From Prillingera fragicola (taxonomy: Eukaryota > Basidiomycota > Tremellomycetes > Trichosporonales > Trichosporonaceae): a DNA stretch of 64,000 nt. Where the stretch lies: NCBI GenBank assembly GCA_002335605.1, contig BEDY01000004.1:868001-932000 (forward strand). The letters run 5' to 3'. The first letter of the stretch is position 1, and every line of letters starts with the position of its first letter. Positions 46,851 to 59,386 of the stretch are shown piece by piece. Below the pieces are notes generated by a model. The model had not been told where the DNA came from and ran no database searches. It saw nothing but the letters and a program-made list of their open reading frames with translations. Both the position numbers and the translations under genes were made by a program.

Positions 46851-49438
46851 ATGTCGGCTATCGCTGCCGAGACTCGCCGCCCTGGCCCGTCGCCACCCAG
46901 ACAGCATGGGTCCTCGTCGCCCTCCAGTCGCCGTGTTACTCGCAGAAGAGACGAGAACGAGACCGACAACGACGCCGATTCTTGTCAATCGTCTCCGCGC
47001 CCACCAAAGCTTCCTCGCACCACATCCAACGAGCGCGACCAAGCCGGTGCTACTGAGGTGCCTACCACAGTGAGCACTTTGCCGACCCTGGCAGGTGAGT
47101 GTGTCAACGTGTAGTATGTTCAGACCCTAACCTGTTTCAGAGCCCATAGCACAAAAAGATACTGTCATGACCGATGCCCTGCTCGAGGAGCTCGAGTGCG
47201 GCATGTGCGCAGCCGTCTACATCGAGGTGAGCTCAGACAACTGCATGTCATACCGCCCAGTTAACACGGACCCAGCCTGTGGCACTCAACGGTTGCGGTC
47301 ACGTCTTTTGCGCCAGCTGTGTCGTCCAGTGGATCAAGGTGAGTGGAGCCTGCCCACTTTCGTCGCTAATCTCAGTCGCTCCCTCGGCACCCGGCTGCCG
47401 TCCTGCCTGGCGATCCTGTCCCAGAGCCTGCTTCGTGTCCTCACTGCCGGTTTACCCCGATTCAGACAGCCACGCCCTCGCGTCTCGCAAAGACCATGGT
47501 CACCTTCCTTCTCTCACGCCGCCCTGAGCTGGCTCGAACTCCAAACGAGTACCGTCAAGCAGAGGAGCTCTACACCTCTACTACGGGCGTGATCAAGGTG
47601 CGATTGTCGATCTGAGAGGATCTAACACACACAGTTTCCAACTCCGCCCCCTCCCCCTCGAGCTCCCAACCTAAACGAGTTCTGGCGCCCTTGTCGCCAC
47701 TGCTACTCCGATGAGGGCGAGTGGAAGTGTCCAACTCCTGTGAGTGATCGCTATCCCTGGACAGACTTGAGCTGCGCTGACAGGACAGGTGCCTCGCTTC
47801 GACGTTCCAGAGGAACGTGCGCTCTGCCTTCGCGCAGATGGCTTGTGTCCAGAAGGCCACCGTCTTTGTGCCGGCTGGTAGGTGTTGCGATGTGGCATCA
47901 ATGTAAAAAACTGACGCACACAGCGACCGTCTTTCGCCCTCCAATGGACCAGTGAGCGTCAACTGTGGCATCTGTGGTGAAGGCTTCTGCGGCGACTCAG
48001 TGAGCAAATCTGACTGAGTTGAACTGACTTCCAGCGTATGGGATGCGACTGTGCTCCTGTGTCCCAGTCAAAGCCCACTAGCCAGTTCAACACCCTTCCT
48101 TACCTGTTGGAGGACTGCCCCACAGACATGTTGGCACTGGCCTTCAAGTGAGTGGACGGCGCGCACGCCATACCTTACTAATCATCCAGGGACAACTGGA
48201 CGGAGATGTACCAGCTCAGCCTCTTCCTCTCGGCTCATCAGGACACCATGAAGGCCCAGTCTATCTACAATGACATTCTCACCTGGCTCAGAGGTCCAGA
48301 GTCCGTTGACTCTGGCGGTCTGCTAGGCATGATGAACCGCGCCGAAATCAATCTTCGTCTGCGCACTGGCGCTGCGGACGAGATGCAGCACGCGATAATG
48401 CCCGTGGAGGAAGGGGAGACGGAGGCTCGCATTTGTGGTGGCTGTGCTGATGAAGTGTTCTGCGTGAGTACCTGTCCAAGCAGCCAAACTGGGCTAACCA
48501 TCCAGTCTGGCTTGTTCGAGTGGTGGATGCGCGAACTCAAGAAGCCCGGCGTACAGGAGAAGCGTCCTGCCAATATCAAGGACCGCCCCAACTGCAAGTA
48601 CGGTCGCAAGTGCCACCGTCAGGACGTTGAGGTTCACGCGAAGAAGTGTAAGCTCACCGCTTGTGAAGCGTGGCTGACCCTAGTTAACCACATCTGCCTT
48701 CCTCTATCAACCGAGGAAGCAAATGAGCTCCAGCAGGACGACACGGCGCCACCTCCAGTGCCCCGTGCCACAGCGAACACCGAGGACGACGCAGCCGAGG
48801 TCAAAGCTCCTGACGGTGGGGGAGACAACGGCGACGCATCGTCCGAGGCCAGCGATGATTCAGACGACAGTGACAACGATGACGAGTCGATGCAGTTTGC
48901 CGATGTCGCGACACAGTATGACCAGGCTCCTGAGGGAAGACGGCTGGTTGGCATTGCAAAGGATGGCCTCCAGCCGTGCTGGAATATTGCATACGTCCGT
49001 GTCCCTACCGACGTAGCCGCAACCAGTGCATCGACTAGCGCTCCGCTTCCCCCTCCAGCACCAGCGTTCGCCATATCCAATCTGATACATACCACTTCTC
49101 CCCGCACGAGCATGGCAGGTTCACCTCCTCCCTTGCGCGCATCTTCTCCATTCGCTATAGGCCCTCGGGTTTCTGGATCGGTGTCGTCTCCGCTGTCAGC
49201 CACAGGATATCGCTCTTGGCCATCGGTGTCGCGAGCCATGACCCCGCCGCTTGGGACATCTCATGCGGCCAATACCACTGCTCCCACCAGTTCCCCATCA
49301 CACTCGATGAGCAAGGGCGACATGGCTGCCACTAGTGCGTCGACGTCTTCTCGTCTGGCCCACCTTGTTGAGCCACCAACAACTGTGGCGTCGTCATGCG
49401 TAACGCCGTCTCACACTGGCATGGACGTTGACAGGTGA
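46851..49438 (+). CDS. CHFR-like E3 ubiquitin ligase with RING and PBZ-type zinc finger
   Basis: Eleven exons: 46851-47094, 47141-47226, 47276-47338, 47376-47597, 47635-47739, 47789-47877, 47924-47999, 48035-48147, 48190-48463, 48506-48647, 48684-49438. Total 722 aa. RING ligands: Cys101, 104, 117, His119, Cys122, 125, 152 and 155. A cysteine-rich middle follows (WRPCRHCYSDEGEWKC, LCPEGHRLCAGC, NCGICGEGFCG), the arrangement of CHFR. A PBZ-like finger lies at Cys454, 460, His468 and 474 (CKYGRKCHRQ). The tail is acidic, then Ser/Pro-rich. No FHA domain is present at the N-terminus, unlike animal CHFR. Family knowledge: CHFR delays mitotic entry and binds poly(ADP-ribose) through its PBZ. A checkpoint role here is inferred. 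The last two introns are multiples of three. Confidence 0.87.
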
Positions 49439-50217
49439 GATAGGCGCCACACCCCCGCACTTGGCCTTGTCCGTGTTTTTAAGTCCTATGTCTTCCCTTG
49501 AACCTCCTGTTGTACATAGCTAGACGTCTCCTGTCGTATGCACGTGTCGCTTGTCGATGAAAACTCGAGAGAACATAGTCGGGGCTACAGCGGATCGGCC
49601 GATGCGGGTTAAAGCTCGGGGTTACAAAGTGGGGCCCAGTTTGATTCCCGGCGGCCAAATACAAGGGCAATAGTCTGTTGATCCGCCAGAGTCGGTCCAC
49701 GACGGCGCGGCGGCAGCAGCTCAGAGGCGGCAACAGTTGAAATCGAGCGGCAACGGAGGAGCCAGTCAGTAGCCACCCAGCCACCATACAGGGACAGCTG
49801 CAGCAGGGCTGCCCGGCGTGTATGCCAGCAAGGCGGCATGCCAAGTCCGACAAACAGCACGCCAGCAGCAAGGAGAAGAAAAAAAAAGCCCCCCGAGTGG
49901 TGAGCCCACTCGCCCACTACTGTGGACACGCGCCTGGGATCGACCGGCGAGTTGTAGTGAAAAATGCCTCCGTCCCTGGGGGCATCCCTGGTCCACTCAA
50001 TGCTCGCCGTTTAGCAGTCCTTCTCCAGTTTCCCCGCATTCATCTCTCGATCCACTCGTTCTCCATCTCTCTCACCCTCGCATACTTGGACTCCCGTACC
50101 AGTCTGGGAGCATAGTTGCATAATCTAAGCACCTTTTTCGACCGTTGCCTCCCGTCGACTGGCCGCCGACCTAGCCCTCAACCGTCTCCCACCCTCGCGC
50201 CCACCTCGCCGCCGTCG
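49439..50217. other. Intergenic, promoter and leader of the next regulator
   Basis: Contains a short A9 run followed by C6 near 49879-49894 and a C/T-rich leader before 50218. No gene was recognised. Confidence 0.55.
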
Positions 50218-53200
50218 ATGTCCGCGTCTTCTGGTGTGAACATCGCCGCAGCGCCGTCGGCTCCAGGAGACGCTGCCGCGGCGCAACGGCCTGGGATGCA
50301 GCACGCCCAGCAACAATCCCAGCCGGGCGACAAGAAGCGGAAGGCGCCACCGTCGTCCGCCGGCGGTCCTCGAGTTAAGGAACGCACGGGGTCGACGACC
50401 GAGGAAGAATCTGCTGCCTCACCTTCGGCCTCGGTGGCGGCGCCCATGCCCGTGCAGTCGCGTCCTCGCGAAGCAAAACGCACTCGTGTGCACTTTTCCT
50501 GCGTCGAGTGCCATCGGCGAAAGCAGAAATGCGACCGAAAGGAGCCTTGCTCTCAATGTGTCGCTCGTCGCGTCCCGCATCTCTGTCGCCCTTTCCTCAA
50601 CGGAGTTGAAGACCCCAATGCGTGAGTAGTAAGGCCACCGCGACCTCATAAGGAAGCAGTGTGTTTGGCAGGTCAAGGGGGAGGAGGATGAAGATCATGC
50701 GCCGGGGAAAGTTGGACTCACACTACTGCAGGAACTCGGACGTGCACGCTCGATTGGCTACCATCGAAGGCATGCTCACGCGCCTCGTCTCTGTTATTCC
50801 TCAGGCGCTGTCGTCTCGACCCGCCAACCCCCTTGCCGCCGTTGGCGACGTGTCCAGCCCTGACGTCTCATCGCTCGCGGCTTCTGGCGAGGATGTCTTC
50901 CACCCTCAGTCGTCTGTTCCATCACAGCAAGCACTGCCTGAACCTCCACGTCAGGCTTATGCCCACAAGCCACCTCCGTCTGGTCTTTTCCCCGCAAGCT
51001 TGTCGACGTCGACACCTGTTGGGCGCTCGGGCTTTGGATGGGGCTTGAGGGAAGGGCGCATGATCAGCCTCTCTGTCGAAGACAATGCCGACCTACGAGA
51101 CGTCTTGGCAACCCTTCGCGAGAGTGGCGTCACCAAGAATCACCTCGAATGGCTCATCGCCGGCGTGCCCGGACGTCGCATGGCAGATGGCCTCGTTGAG
51201 CTGTACTTTAGGTGGGTTTCCTTTTGTGTTCTCAGGCGTTTTGGGTGCTGACCATTTTCCCAGGGATATCGAGTGAGTAGCGGGTTTCGATGGGTCCTTG
51301 CATTGCACGAGGGCGTGCGACCCTAGATGTGCCGAGGCCGCCGTACTGACAATGCCGCAGCTGGACACGCTACAAGATGAACAGGCCACAGTTTGAACGT
51401 CAATACGCGACATTCTTCGACTCTATTGGACGTAATCCCACGAGCCCAAAGATTGATGCCAACACGTTGAAATGGCTTCCTCTCATGTTCATCGTGGTAA
51501 GTCGGCTACGCTATTCGCGAAAGGTCTTTGGCTGATGTCCTCAGCTTGCTATTGCAGCGCTTTCTGCCCCAGCAGATATCGTGCCCGTCGATGAGCAGCT
51601 TGCCTGGTCCCGTCGGTTTTATGGCTCGGCTCGTAGTGGCCTTGAGTATGCCAAAGCATTGCAAAGGGACAACCTCGAGGTTCTCTTCGCTGGTCTTCTT
51701 GCATCGCGCTACATGTGTGTACCTGCCACGTGACTTGTTCTGACAATCTCCAGGCTACTCACCCGCCGTCCAGCAGAGGGCTCGACGCCGCTCACGACCG
51801 CGTTCCAGCTGGGTCTGTACCGTGATGGCACCGTTCTCAACATGTCGGACAAGCGCGAAATTGAGGTACGCCGTCGTGCATGGGCAATGCTCTACCACCT
51901 CGACCGCACCATCTCGTTGCTGGTCGGACGGCCCGCATCAATCTCCGATGCACACACGGATGCGCGTCCCCCAGCCAACCTCGACGACGAGGAAATTGAA
52001 AGTGGCGACTTTGACCCTGCTGGCCACCCCATGACCAAGCCTACAGTGTACACTTATGTTATCGTTAGGTGAGCACAGCATCATTGGCATCCGCTGACCC
52101 CGCAGGCACAAGCTTGCCGAGATCATGGGCCGCATTGCGTACCACACCTTCACTATCCAGCTGCCCGACTACGCGACTGTGCTCCAGCTCGATAAGGAGC
52201 TGCTCGAGTGGCGCGAGGCTCTTCCCAGCTTCCTGTCCATGTCCAACTCGGACACTTCGTTGGACAGCACGCACCCGTATCTCTTTGTCCAGCGCCATCT
52301 GCTGGCATGCGAGTGGTTCTACACCCGTATCACGCTGAATCGGTGAGTTCGAAAGCAACAGGGTCGCGGCTAACGTCACAGTCCTTATCTCCTCCGACGC
52401 AAACCTCAGGATGGCAGATATGCATACTCGCGCAACGCGGCAATCGAGTCGGCGACCGCCGATCTGCTGAGCCGCCGAGCATTCATGATGGAGAAGGGCG
52501 ACCTGATCATCAACTCTGGAGGCTACCGAGTGTAAGCGTCACCGTGTGAGGATATAGCTGACGTTAGTCTCAACTCGTACATGGTTCTTGGTGTCACCAT
52601 CAAGCTCGACCCGGAGTCGCCCCAGGCCGACGAGCTCAGGCATCTCCTCAACGTTGTGTCTGGACGATCGCGCGACGAACAGGGCCGCCTCTCAGAGCCG
52701 ATCGTCAAGGAGGAGCTGGCGATTGTGGAGTTCCTCACAGCCAAGAACACGGCCAAGCAGAACGCTGCCATGGTCAACGGACAAGCGAACGGTCAGCAGC
52801 GCGTCGATGGCACCGACGAGAACACTCCCGTTGACCTGTTGCTTGGCCTCGCCAAGACCAACACTGGCCGCCGCGCCGCTGAGGAGGAGAGGCGGCAGCT
52901 GCGACTCCAGCAGAGACGCGAGGTCGAGGAGCAGCGTGCAGCACAGCGGAGAGTATCTGGCGTCTCCAACGGCGGCGGCCAGATCTCGTCGTCACCGTGG
53001 GGCTACGTCGCGCCTCAGATGCCCGGCCTGGACGTGCACCAGCCGTTCGGCGCACAGGGTCCTGGCAACGCTGGCAATCGTAGAATGCCACGCCCCCTGC
53101 AGCCTCCTGGTACTGGCGGTGTTCCTGGGAACAACAATGGCAAGCGCGATGGCGAGGGCGAGATGGCCAACCCTTCGTGGTCGCCCGAGAACCCATTCGG

Positions 53201-53682
53201 CTTTAGCGAGAACCGCACTTCGCCAGGTTTCGGTGCGCCAAGTTCAAATGTCATCCCCAGCCCTCACCAGACGTTTACGATGCCGTCCGTTGGCAACAAC
53301 AACGGCCAGATCCCCAACTTGAGTCCCTACCAAGAGATGACTATGCCGCTACCTTCGCCCAACGACCAGCTCGTGTCGTCGCTCACTCACCAAGGCGCCG
53401 AAACCCTCTTTTCGGAAGCCAACTCGCAGTTTGGCCAGGCCTCCGACACAGGGTTCGATTTCTCAAACCTCGGTGTGCCCCAGACGGCTATGGACATGGG
53501 GTTCAACCCATTCGCGATTCAGCAGACGGACGAGGCGTGAGTATTGGCTTTGGGCCACGGTACTATGCGTGACGACTGTCACTGATAATAGCAGCAACTC
53601 GGACCCCAGCCCAGACGACGAGACGACGTTCCTCAACTTTATCCTGACAAAGTTTGCAAACTCGTCAGGAGACAACATGTAG
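50218..53682 (+). CDS. Large Zn2Cys6 transcription factor with fungal-specific domain
   Basis: Ten exons: 50218-50621, 50732-51211, 51264-51272, 51361-51496, 51545-51714, 51754-52068, 52106-52342, 52382-52531, 52568-53536, 53595-53682. Total 985 aa. The zinc cluster is at Cys95, 98, 105, 111, 114 and 123 (CVECHRRKQKC, CSQCVARRVPHLC). A short helix (VHARLATIEGMLTRLV) follows for dimerisation. The fungal_trans region includes RRRAWAMLYHLDRTISLLVG. The C-terminal 330 residues are Gln/Asn/Pro/Gly-rich and activation-domain-like, ending DETTFLNFILTKF. The third exon is a 9-nt microexon. The first acceptor could be 50682 rather than 50731 (both in frame), and the last acceptor is a tandem AATAGCAG. 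Nuclear regulator; targets unknown. Confidence 0.88.
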
Positions 53683-54384
53683 CGGAGGCGTGTGGCGTAA
53701 TACTGTTCTCGCTTTGATCCTTCTCTTTTGTTGTGCCGTGTCTCGGTTGAGCTCGCTCGATATCAGACATCTATTTCCGCCTGATTGCTTTGACAGCTGG
53801 CTTGCTTTTGGTCTTCACGAATAAAGCAAATCTGCAAGCCAGCCTGTTTATATCCTCTACATTTGGCGATACCTATCTCGCAGACTGTATCGTCGCGTAT
53901 GCATTATTGGGCTGTCAAGCCAGAGAGGCGAGATGCAGGGAAAGCGCAGATCACCAAGATGCACAAGACCCACACACCCTGGCGAGACTGGATTGATAGC
54001 CCACGCCACGTTTGTATCTGCACAGCAAAGCTACGCAGCCCACCCTCGATGAGCAACAACAAGGTGTGTGTGCATGATAACACCTCCTCTGCATCACCAC
54101 ACGTCTCGGCAAACTCGTCCCACACGTCCTCCCCGCCAACACCATGCGCGGCAGTCTCGATCGCGGGCAATGGCTTAGCTCTGGAGGCACGGGAGGAAGG
54201 CACACAAGGGCTAAAATGACTTCATCGTCCCTGCCTTTCTCCGTCCTCTTGCCATCCATCACACTTGCTCCGCACTCCTCTCACTCATTCTCGATCTCCT
54301 GCTACCTTTGAGCAAACAGCGGATAGTCAAACAACACACACTTCCAGTTCTCGCCAGCAGCACTGCACACCAGCTGCAGATGCC
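53683..54384. other. Intergenic, no gene seen
   Basis: Separates the second regulator from the DENN gene. The last 150 bases are C-rich and leader-like. Short frames only. Confidence 0.55.
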
Positions 54385-57041
54385 ATGCACTCTCACCTAT
54401 CCCCTAAGCGGGGCCATCCCTTGTCCCTCGTCCCGCCCGACGACAATGGTGATGACTCGGGCGACATTTCGCTCTCAATGAGCCGCACTGGCAGCGCAGC
54501 AACTCTAGCAGCCATCAACGCCGTCAACAGCAAACCACTGCGGCAACGAGACGTCCCATCGCCCACACCGCGAGCGGCACTTGGCAAAAGCCTCCTGTCA
54601 CCCACCGCGAGCGCCAGTGCACACCAACAACGCACACCGGGTGGGGCAAACGGTACTGCTGGCTCCAACTTTGCAGGTCCCAGCCGCGCATCGCCCATAA
54701 CCCCATCTCGCGTCGGGTCGGCGCACGCAACTCGCCAGAGTTCAATGCTTACGCCGACCACACCCAATGCGCAGGGTAGCCCTACACTGTCGCCGGGCGG
54801 AGGCTCCATCAACGCACGCCGAACGCTCACGCGCTCCCGTTCCCTCAATGTGCGGATACCCACCGTCGACATGGGTGGTGAGCGCGGGTACAACACGCCA
54901 GATGTGAGCAGTGCGACAACCTCGCAGCACCCTGTCATCCTTGAGCCGGGTGTGGAGCGGTTGAAGCTCAACGGGAGCGGGATCGAGCCCGCACCCAGCC
55001 CCCGCCCACCACCACTTGTTGACAATGAGACGGCTGTCAAGATGCGGAGATGGGTCAAGGAGGTCGTTGTGTGCAACTTTGATCTTGAGCGAGGTCCTGT
55101 CGTCGAGCGCCGCGCAGTAGGGAGGCGTTGGGGACCGGGGGAGAAGGAGAATGTGTGAGTCTTGGGCTGTCATGTGGCTGGTTACGAGGTGGCTGACGGG
55201 GTGCAAGCGCGTTCTCGTCGTTTCCGGACACCTCGCTGTTCACCGAGGGCAGCATTCAGTTCTCATTCAAGATTCGTCATATACCGCCTGATCCCTCGTC
55301 TCTTGTGCTTCCCGAGCCGCCGTCGCCGCTGCCAGATCGCGGAGGTGCAGCCCTACCGGGCATTGACAACACGCTCGCCCCGCCCCGAGCAGGAGGTCAT
55401 GCCCGTGGATCGAGCCTCGTGCGGGACAAGGAGGCAGAGTATCGCGCCTGGGACGAGCGCGGGCGTGAGTGGACGTACGGCTTTGTGTGGTTCCAGCAGC
55501 GGAGGGACAGGGGCATCGCACGCGGTTTCATGCAGGTGAGTCTTAAGCTGCTGGCTGGGCTAATAGACCAGAAATCCGTCGTCATCCTCACACATCTGCC
55601 GTTCGCCGCGCTCTTCTCTGAGGTCCTCACGCGCGTCGCGCCCTCTTTCTTCGAGTACGGCGACTCTGCACTCGAAGTCGCTTGCCACGCTATTGCATCA
55701 TGGCCTGACCCGACTCCAGATGCAATCCTGGAACTGCCTCTTATGTCCGACGTGCTCTCCGTCAAGTTGCCGGACTCGACAGACAATCCACAGGTTCTCC
55801 GCCCAGCACCTATGCCGCGCTCATCGCTTGTGGAGGTCCAACGACCGGTGAGTCAATCTCGCTAGCACAAGCTGACAGACCAGATTCTAGCATCCCTCCC
55901 AGCCTCGACGCCCCTCCGTGCCTTCGCCACCTTCCTGCCCTCGCTGTGGTCACTCTGGGAATGTCTCGTGCTCGCGGAGCCCGTACTTGTTATCGCGCCT
56001 GACCCAAGAACATGCTCAGAGATTGTCTGGTGGTTACGAGAGCTCGTGCGGCCTATTCCGCTCGCGGGCGACTTTAGGCCTTACCTGCATATCCACGACC
56101 ACGACTTTAGCTTGCTGGTGAACGCAAACAAGCCTCAGCCAGGCGTTGTGGTTGGAGTTACGAATCCCTTTTTCCGTAACGCCGCCAGCCACTGGCCAAA
56201 CGTCATCTCCATCCCCAGCGACAGGCCCAAACCTCGTGGAGCTAACGCGCCGAAGACCGAGGTCCCGAGTGGGTTTATTTCGCGTCGCTCGCGCAGCATC
56301 CAGAAGGACCGACCGCTGTTGAAGCGTCTCGAGACTCTGGTTGCAGAGGGCAAGCTTGATGACCCAGCTGGAAACGAGGCGCTGCGGACCTACTTCCAGC
56401 AGTTGACAGAGCGCTTCCTGGTGCCGCTCAACCGTTACTTCCAGACGCTTGTACCTCCGCGCTCCCCCGCCCAGCCGGGGGCACGGATGCCGAACAGCGC
56501 ACCGCAGTCTGGCACCAGCACCCCCATACCGCCTCCGCCCGCTCTATCGCTCGCGACTCTCAAGCCGTTCTCGCTGCCCACATTCTTGCAGCACTTGAAG
56601 ACACATGGTCCCAACCCATTGGCGTTCAAGACTCGCGGCTTGCTCACAAAGTCGCGTGTAGAGCATGACTTCTACGCAGCGTTCGGTATGAGTGCTACCT
56701 TTGCAGGCTGGCTTGGGGCGCGTGTTGAAAGTATCGGCATTGCTGTCGCCGCGGCTCACCCCATGGCAAGCTGGACGCCTGCAAGCCACCCCGACGCACT
56801 TGTGCCTCACCGCCTCTCCCCTGCCCCGAGCACGGGCACGTCGCGGAGCTCAGCAGACTACATGTCCAGTGCCCCGCCCTCTGGCAGCGTGAGCGCAAGT
56901 CCGTCAGTAGTCGGTGTCGCAATCCGCGCAAGCGACGACACGCCGCGTGTGCCCCACCAGGCGCCCTTTGATGGGCATGCACTTGAGGAGCAACGGAGGG
57001 GGAGTGTGCCTGCACGCGAGAGGCGGGATCCCAGTGTGTAA
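54385..57041 (+). CDS. DENN-domain protein, DENND6/FAM116-like Rab exchange factor
   Basis: Exons 54385-55154, 55208-55535, 55572-55847, 55884-57041. Total 843 aa. The first 210 residues are low-complexity Ser/Thr/Pro. The conserved part begins WVKEVVVCNFDLERGPVVE, then AFSSFPDTSLFTEG, FVWFQQRRDRGIARGFMQKS, VVILTHLPF, CHAIASWPDPTPD and ECLVLAEPVLVIAPDP. This order (uDENN, FxxFRQ-type segment, cDENN) fits the DENND6 group. Family knowledge: DENN proteins act as guanine nucleotide exchange factors for Rab GTPases in endosomal or exocytic traffic. The C-terminal region has Pro/Ser linkers and a final Ala/Ser/Arg-rich tail. Which Rab it serves cannot be told. Confidence 0.83.
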
Positions 57042-57332
57042 TGGCCAGGATGGTTGTATTGGGGTATCGAGGGGAGATCTTATAGACCACATGTTTGGGT
57101 ATTCATGCATCGCATCGTCTGCATTCGCGTGTAGCCGGTTTGTTGACTGGAAGACTGTACACTGACGATGTTCGCTCAGAACACTGGGACATCAAGAGCG
57201 GCTCGCCCGCGAAACTCGCCCGAAAGTGTTTCAGTATTTAATAAAGTTGAGGCAACCTCCACATCTCAATCCCCGTTGCTTCTGTCTGCCTTCCCCACCA
57301 CACCAGCCTACAGTACCGCGCACCCGAGCACG

Positions 57333-59141
57333 ATGCTGCGAACCCTCCCGCGCTTACGGGCAGTCCGGACAACAACAAGGGCGCCATACATCCGCCTCCC
57401 ACCCAGGGCCCAGATCTACCCCTTTGGCGTTGCCGAAAACCCGCAGCCCGACGATGTGCTGCTCCAGTTCCCCGAGGAGGGGTGGAAGGTCGATGCCGAG
57501 GGGAAGGAGGGGTGGGCTATTGTCGGCGATGCTGAGGGGAGGAGGCTGGCTGTTGAAGTGAGTTAGCTATGGCGAGGAGGTGGGCTTGCTAGGTCTTGGC
57601 CACTACCTGGCTCGACCAAGTCACAACAGTGCTGCAGGACGCTGGAACGCATGCTGACTCTCAGACTGTCCTTGGCCGGCACAAGATCACACCCACAACC
57701 CCTGACCCGGGACCGCTGCCTGTGGCCACTCTTCCAACTCCCAGGACAGCAGTCGACCGCGACTCTTGGGCACCGGTTCGGTATCTCGCCTTTGCGCGTC
57801 CAAGCACGACTGGAGAGTTCACCGACTATACTGCACGCTACGGCGCACTGCAGGACGAGGATAAACTCAGTCTACGTCACAAGCTTGAACGGTCATTTGG
57901 CGAGCACGCAAGGGCCCAGGCTCACAAGAATGTGTTTGCCGCAGTCGACCTGATGGGTCTGAAACACTATCTCGACATGCCGGCCATTGCGCTTAGTTCG
58001 GGCCAGACGCGCCGCGCGCGTATTGCGCAAGCCATCATGACGGAGCCGGCGGTGCTGATGCTTGAGGACCCGATGGCAGGGTTGGACGTGCCGTCGCGTG
58101 CGCTGGTGGACAAGTTGCTCGGCCAGATGAATGCCGAGGAGGATCGGCCGCGGGTTGTGCTTGTCTTGAGGGATAAGGGCAAGGACACGCTGGGGTCGTG
58201 GGTCACGAATGTGGTGGAGGTGCGTGGCGGTGAGGTGTGGGTCGGATCGAGAGAAGAGTGGGAGGCTCGCCGCCAGGAGAGGGAACAGAATGGAGAGGGC
58301 AAGGGGCTCAAGACTGTGGATGCCGCCAGCAAGACTGTCGCCGCCGAGCCAGTCGCGCAGCTCCGGGATGTGTCTGTATCGTATGGCGAGGGCACGCGGG
58401 AGGTGCTGAGTCGCGTTAACTGGGTTATTCGTCCTGGAGACAGATGGCATCTCCAGGGTGCCAATGGTGAGTGCCATACGATGGGCAAGGCTGACGGCAG
58501 GCTCGGGCAAGACAACACTACTGGCAGTCCTCCTTGGTCACCACCCTCAAAGCTACTCCCTCCCTGCAACAAACCTCACTCTCTTCTCCCAACCTCGTCG
58601 CAAGGTGGCGACTCCAGTGCTCCGTTCACTCATCGGCCACACCTCGCCCGAAATCTACGCCGCCTTCCCTCGTAACATGGGTCATACCGCGATTGACACC
58701 ATCGGAACAGGCTACGAGGGTGTCTTCTCGCGTCGCGGTCTGTCAAAGGAGCAAAAAGACCGAGTCCTTTACTTGTTAGACTACTTTAAGCCCTTCCTCG
58801 CGACCACGCGTACAGGCAAGCCCGCACCGGAGATGACGACGCGTGACATCGCCCTAAAGCCATTTGCGCACTACATGCCACCACAGCAGGCGCTTCTCGT
58901 CTTCCTGCGTGCTCTGGTCTCGAGGCCACCCATGCTTGTACTTGACGAGCCTACGCAGGGTATGGACGAGCGCATCTGGGCGCGCTGCAGGGAGCTCCTC
59001 GCCCAGGAGTGGGAGGAGATGCGCGCAGAGGGTAAAGAGCAGGCCGTCGTCATGGTCAGCCACTACGAGGACGAGGTGCCTTGGACTGGCGGCAAGATTC
59101 TCCGTCTCACGAACGGCAAGGGCGAGGTACTTGACCAGTAG
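57333..59141 (+). CDS. Soluble twin ABC-ATPase (YDR061W/ModF-like), probably mitochondrial
   Basis: Exons 57333-57557, 57593-58466, 58501-59141, with introns of 35 and 34 nt. Total 579 aa. The start at 57333 gives MLRTLPRLRAVRTTTRAPYIRL, an acid-free, Arg-rich likely mitochondrial presequence. There are two nucleotide-binding domains and no membrane spans. NBD1 has signature LSSGQ (209-213) and Walker B LMLEDP, but its Walker A position reads VGDAEGRRL and lacks the lysine. NBD2 has an intact Walker A GANGSGKTT (364-372), Walker B LVLDEPTQGMD and H-loop VSHYED, but its signature position reads YMPPQQ. Only one composite ATP site can be catalytic. Family knowledge: yeast YDR061W is a poorly studied soluble ABC protein of this kind. 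Biological role unknown. Confidence 0.86.
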
Positions 59142-59386
59142 CAGCAGTATGCATGTCATACAGCAAATAGTGATTTGGGGACTGCCATCGTCCAGTTGCC
59201 AAGCTCGTCGTGTCAACGACCGGCGTTCCGATGCCGTTCCGCTCATTCGGCCCACTTGCTCTGCGGAATGTGGGGGGGCCGACGTTTACCGACGTGACCA
59301 ACCACTACCCAGGAGGGCACTTTTGTTTCTTTCTTTAACTTTCTCTCTTGCTCCACTGACCTACTTTGTCGTTCTGACTATACCCC

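Noticed and set aside
49570..49670. A tRNA-like stretch (GTTTGATTCCCGG resembling a T-arm)
   Set aside because: The flanking bases do not form the T-stem, and no matching acceptor or anticodon stems are present.
50683..50731. Exonic reading SRGRRMKIMRRGKLDSHYC in the second regulator
   Set aside because: In frame, but unlike the linker of zinc-cluster proteins; a later acceptor gives a smoother helix. Left as an alternative.
57168..57332. Upstream in-frame extension of the twin-ABC gene
   Set aside because: The ATG at 57333 directly gives an Arg-rich presequence, and the extension reads like untranslated leader.
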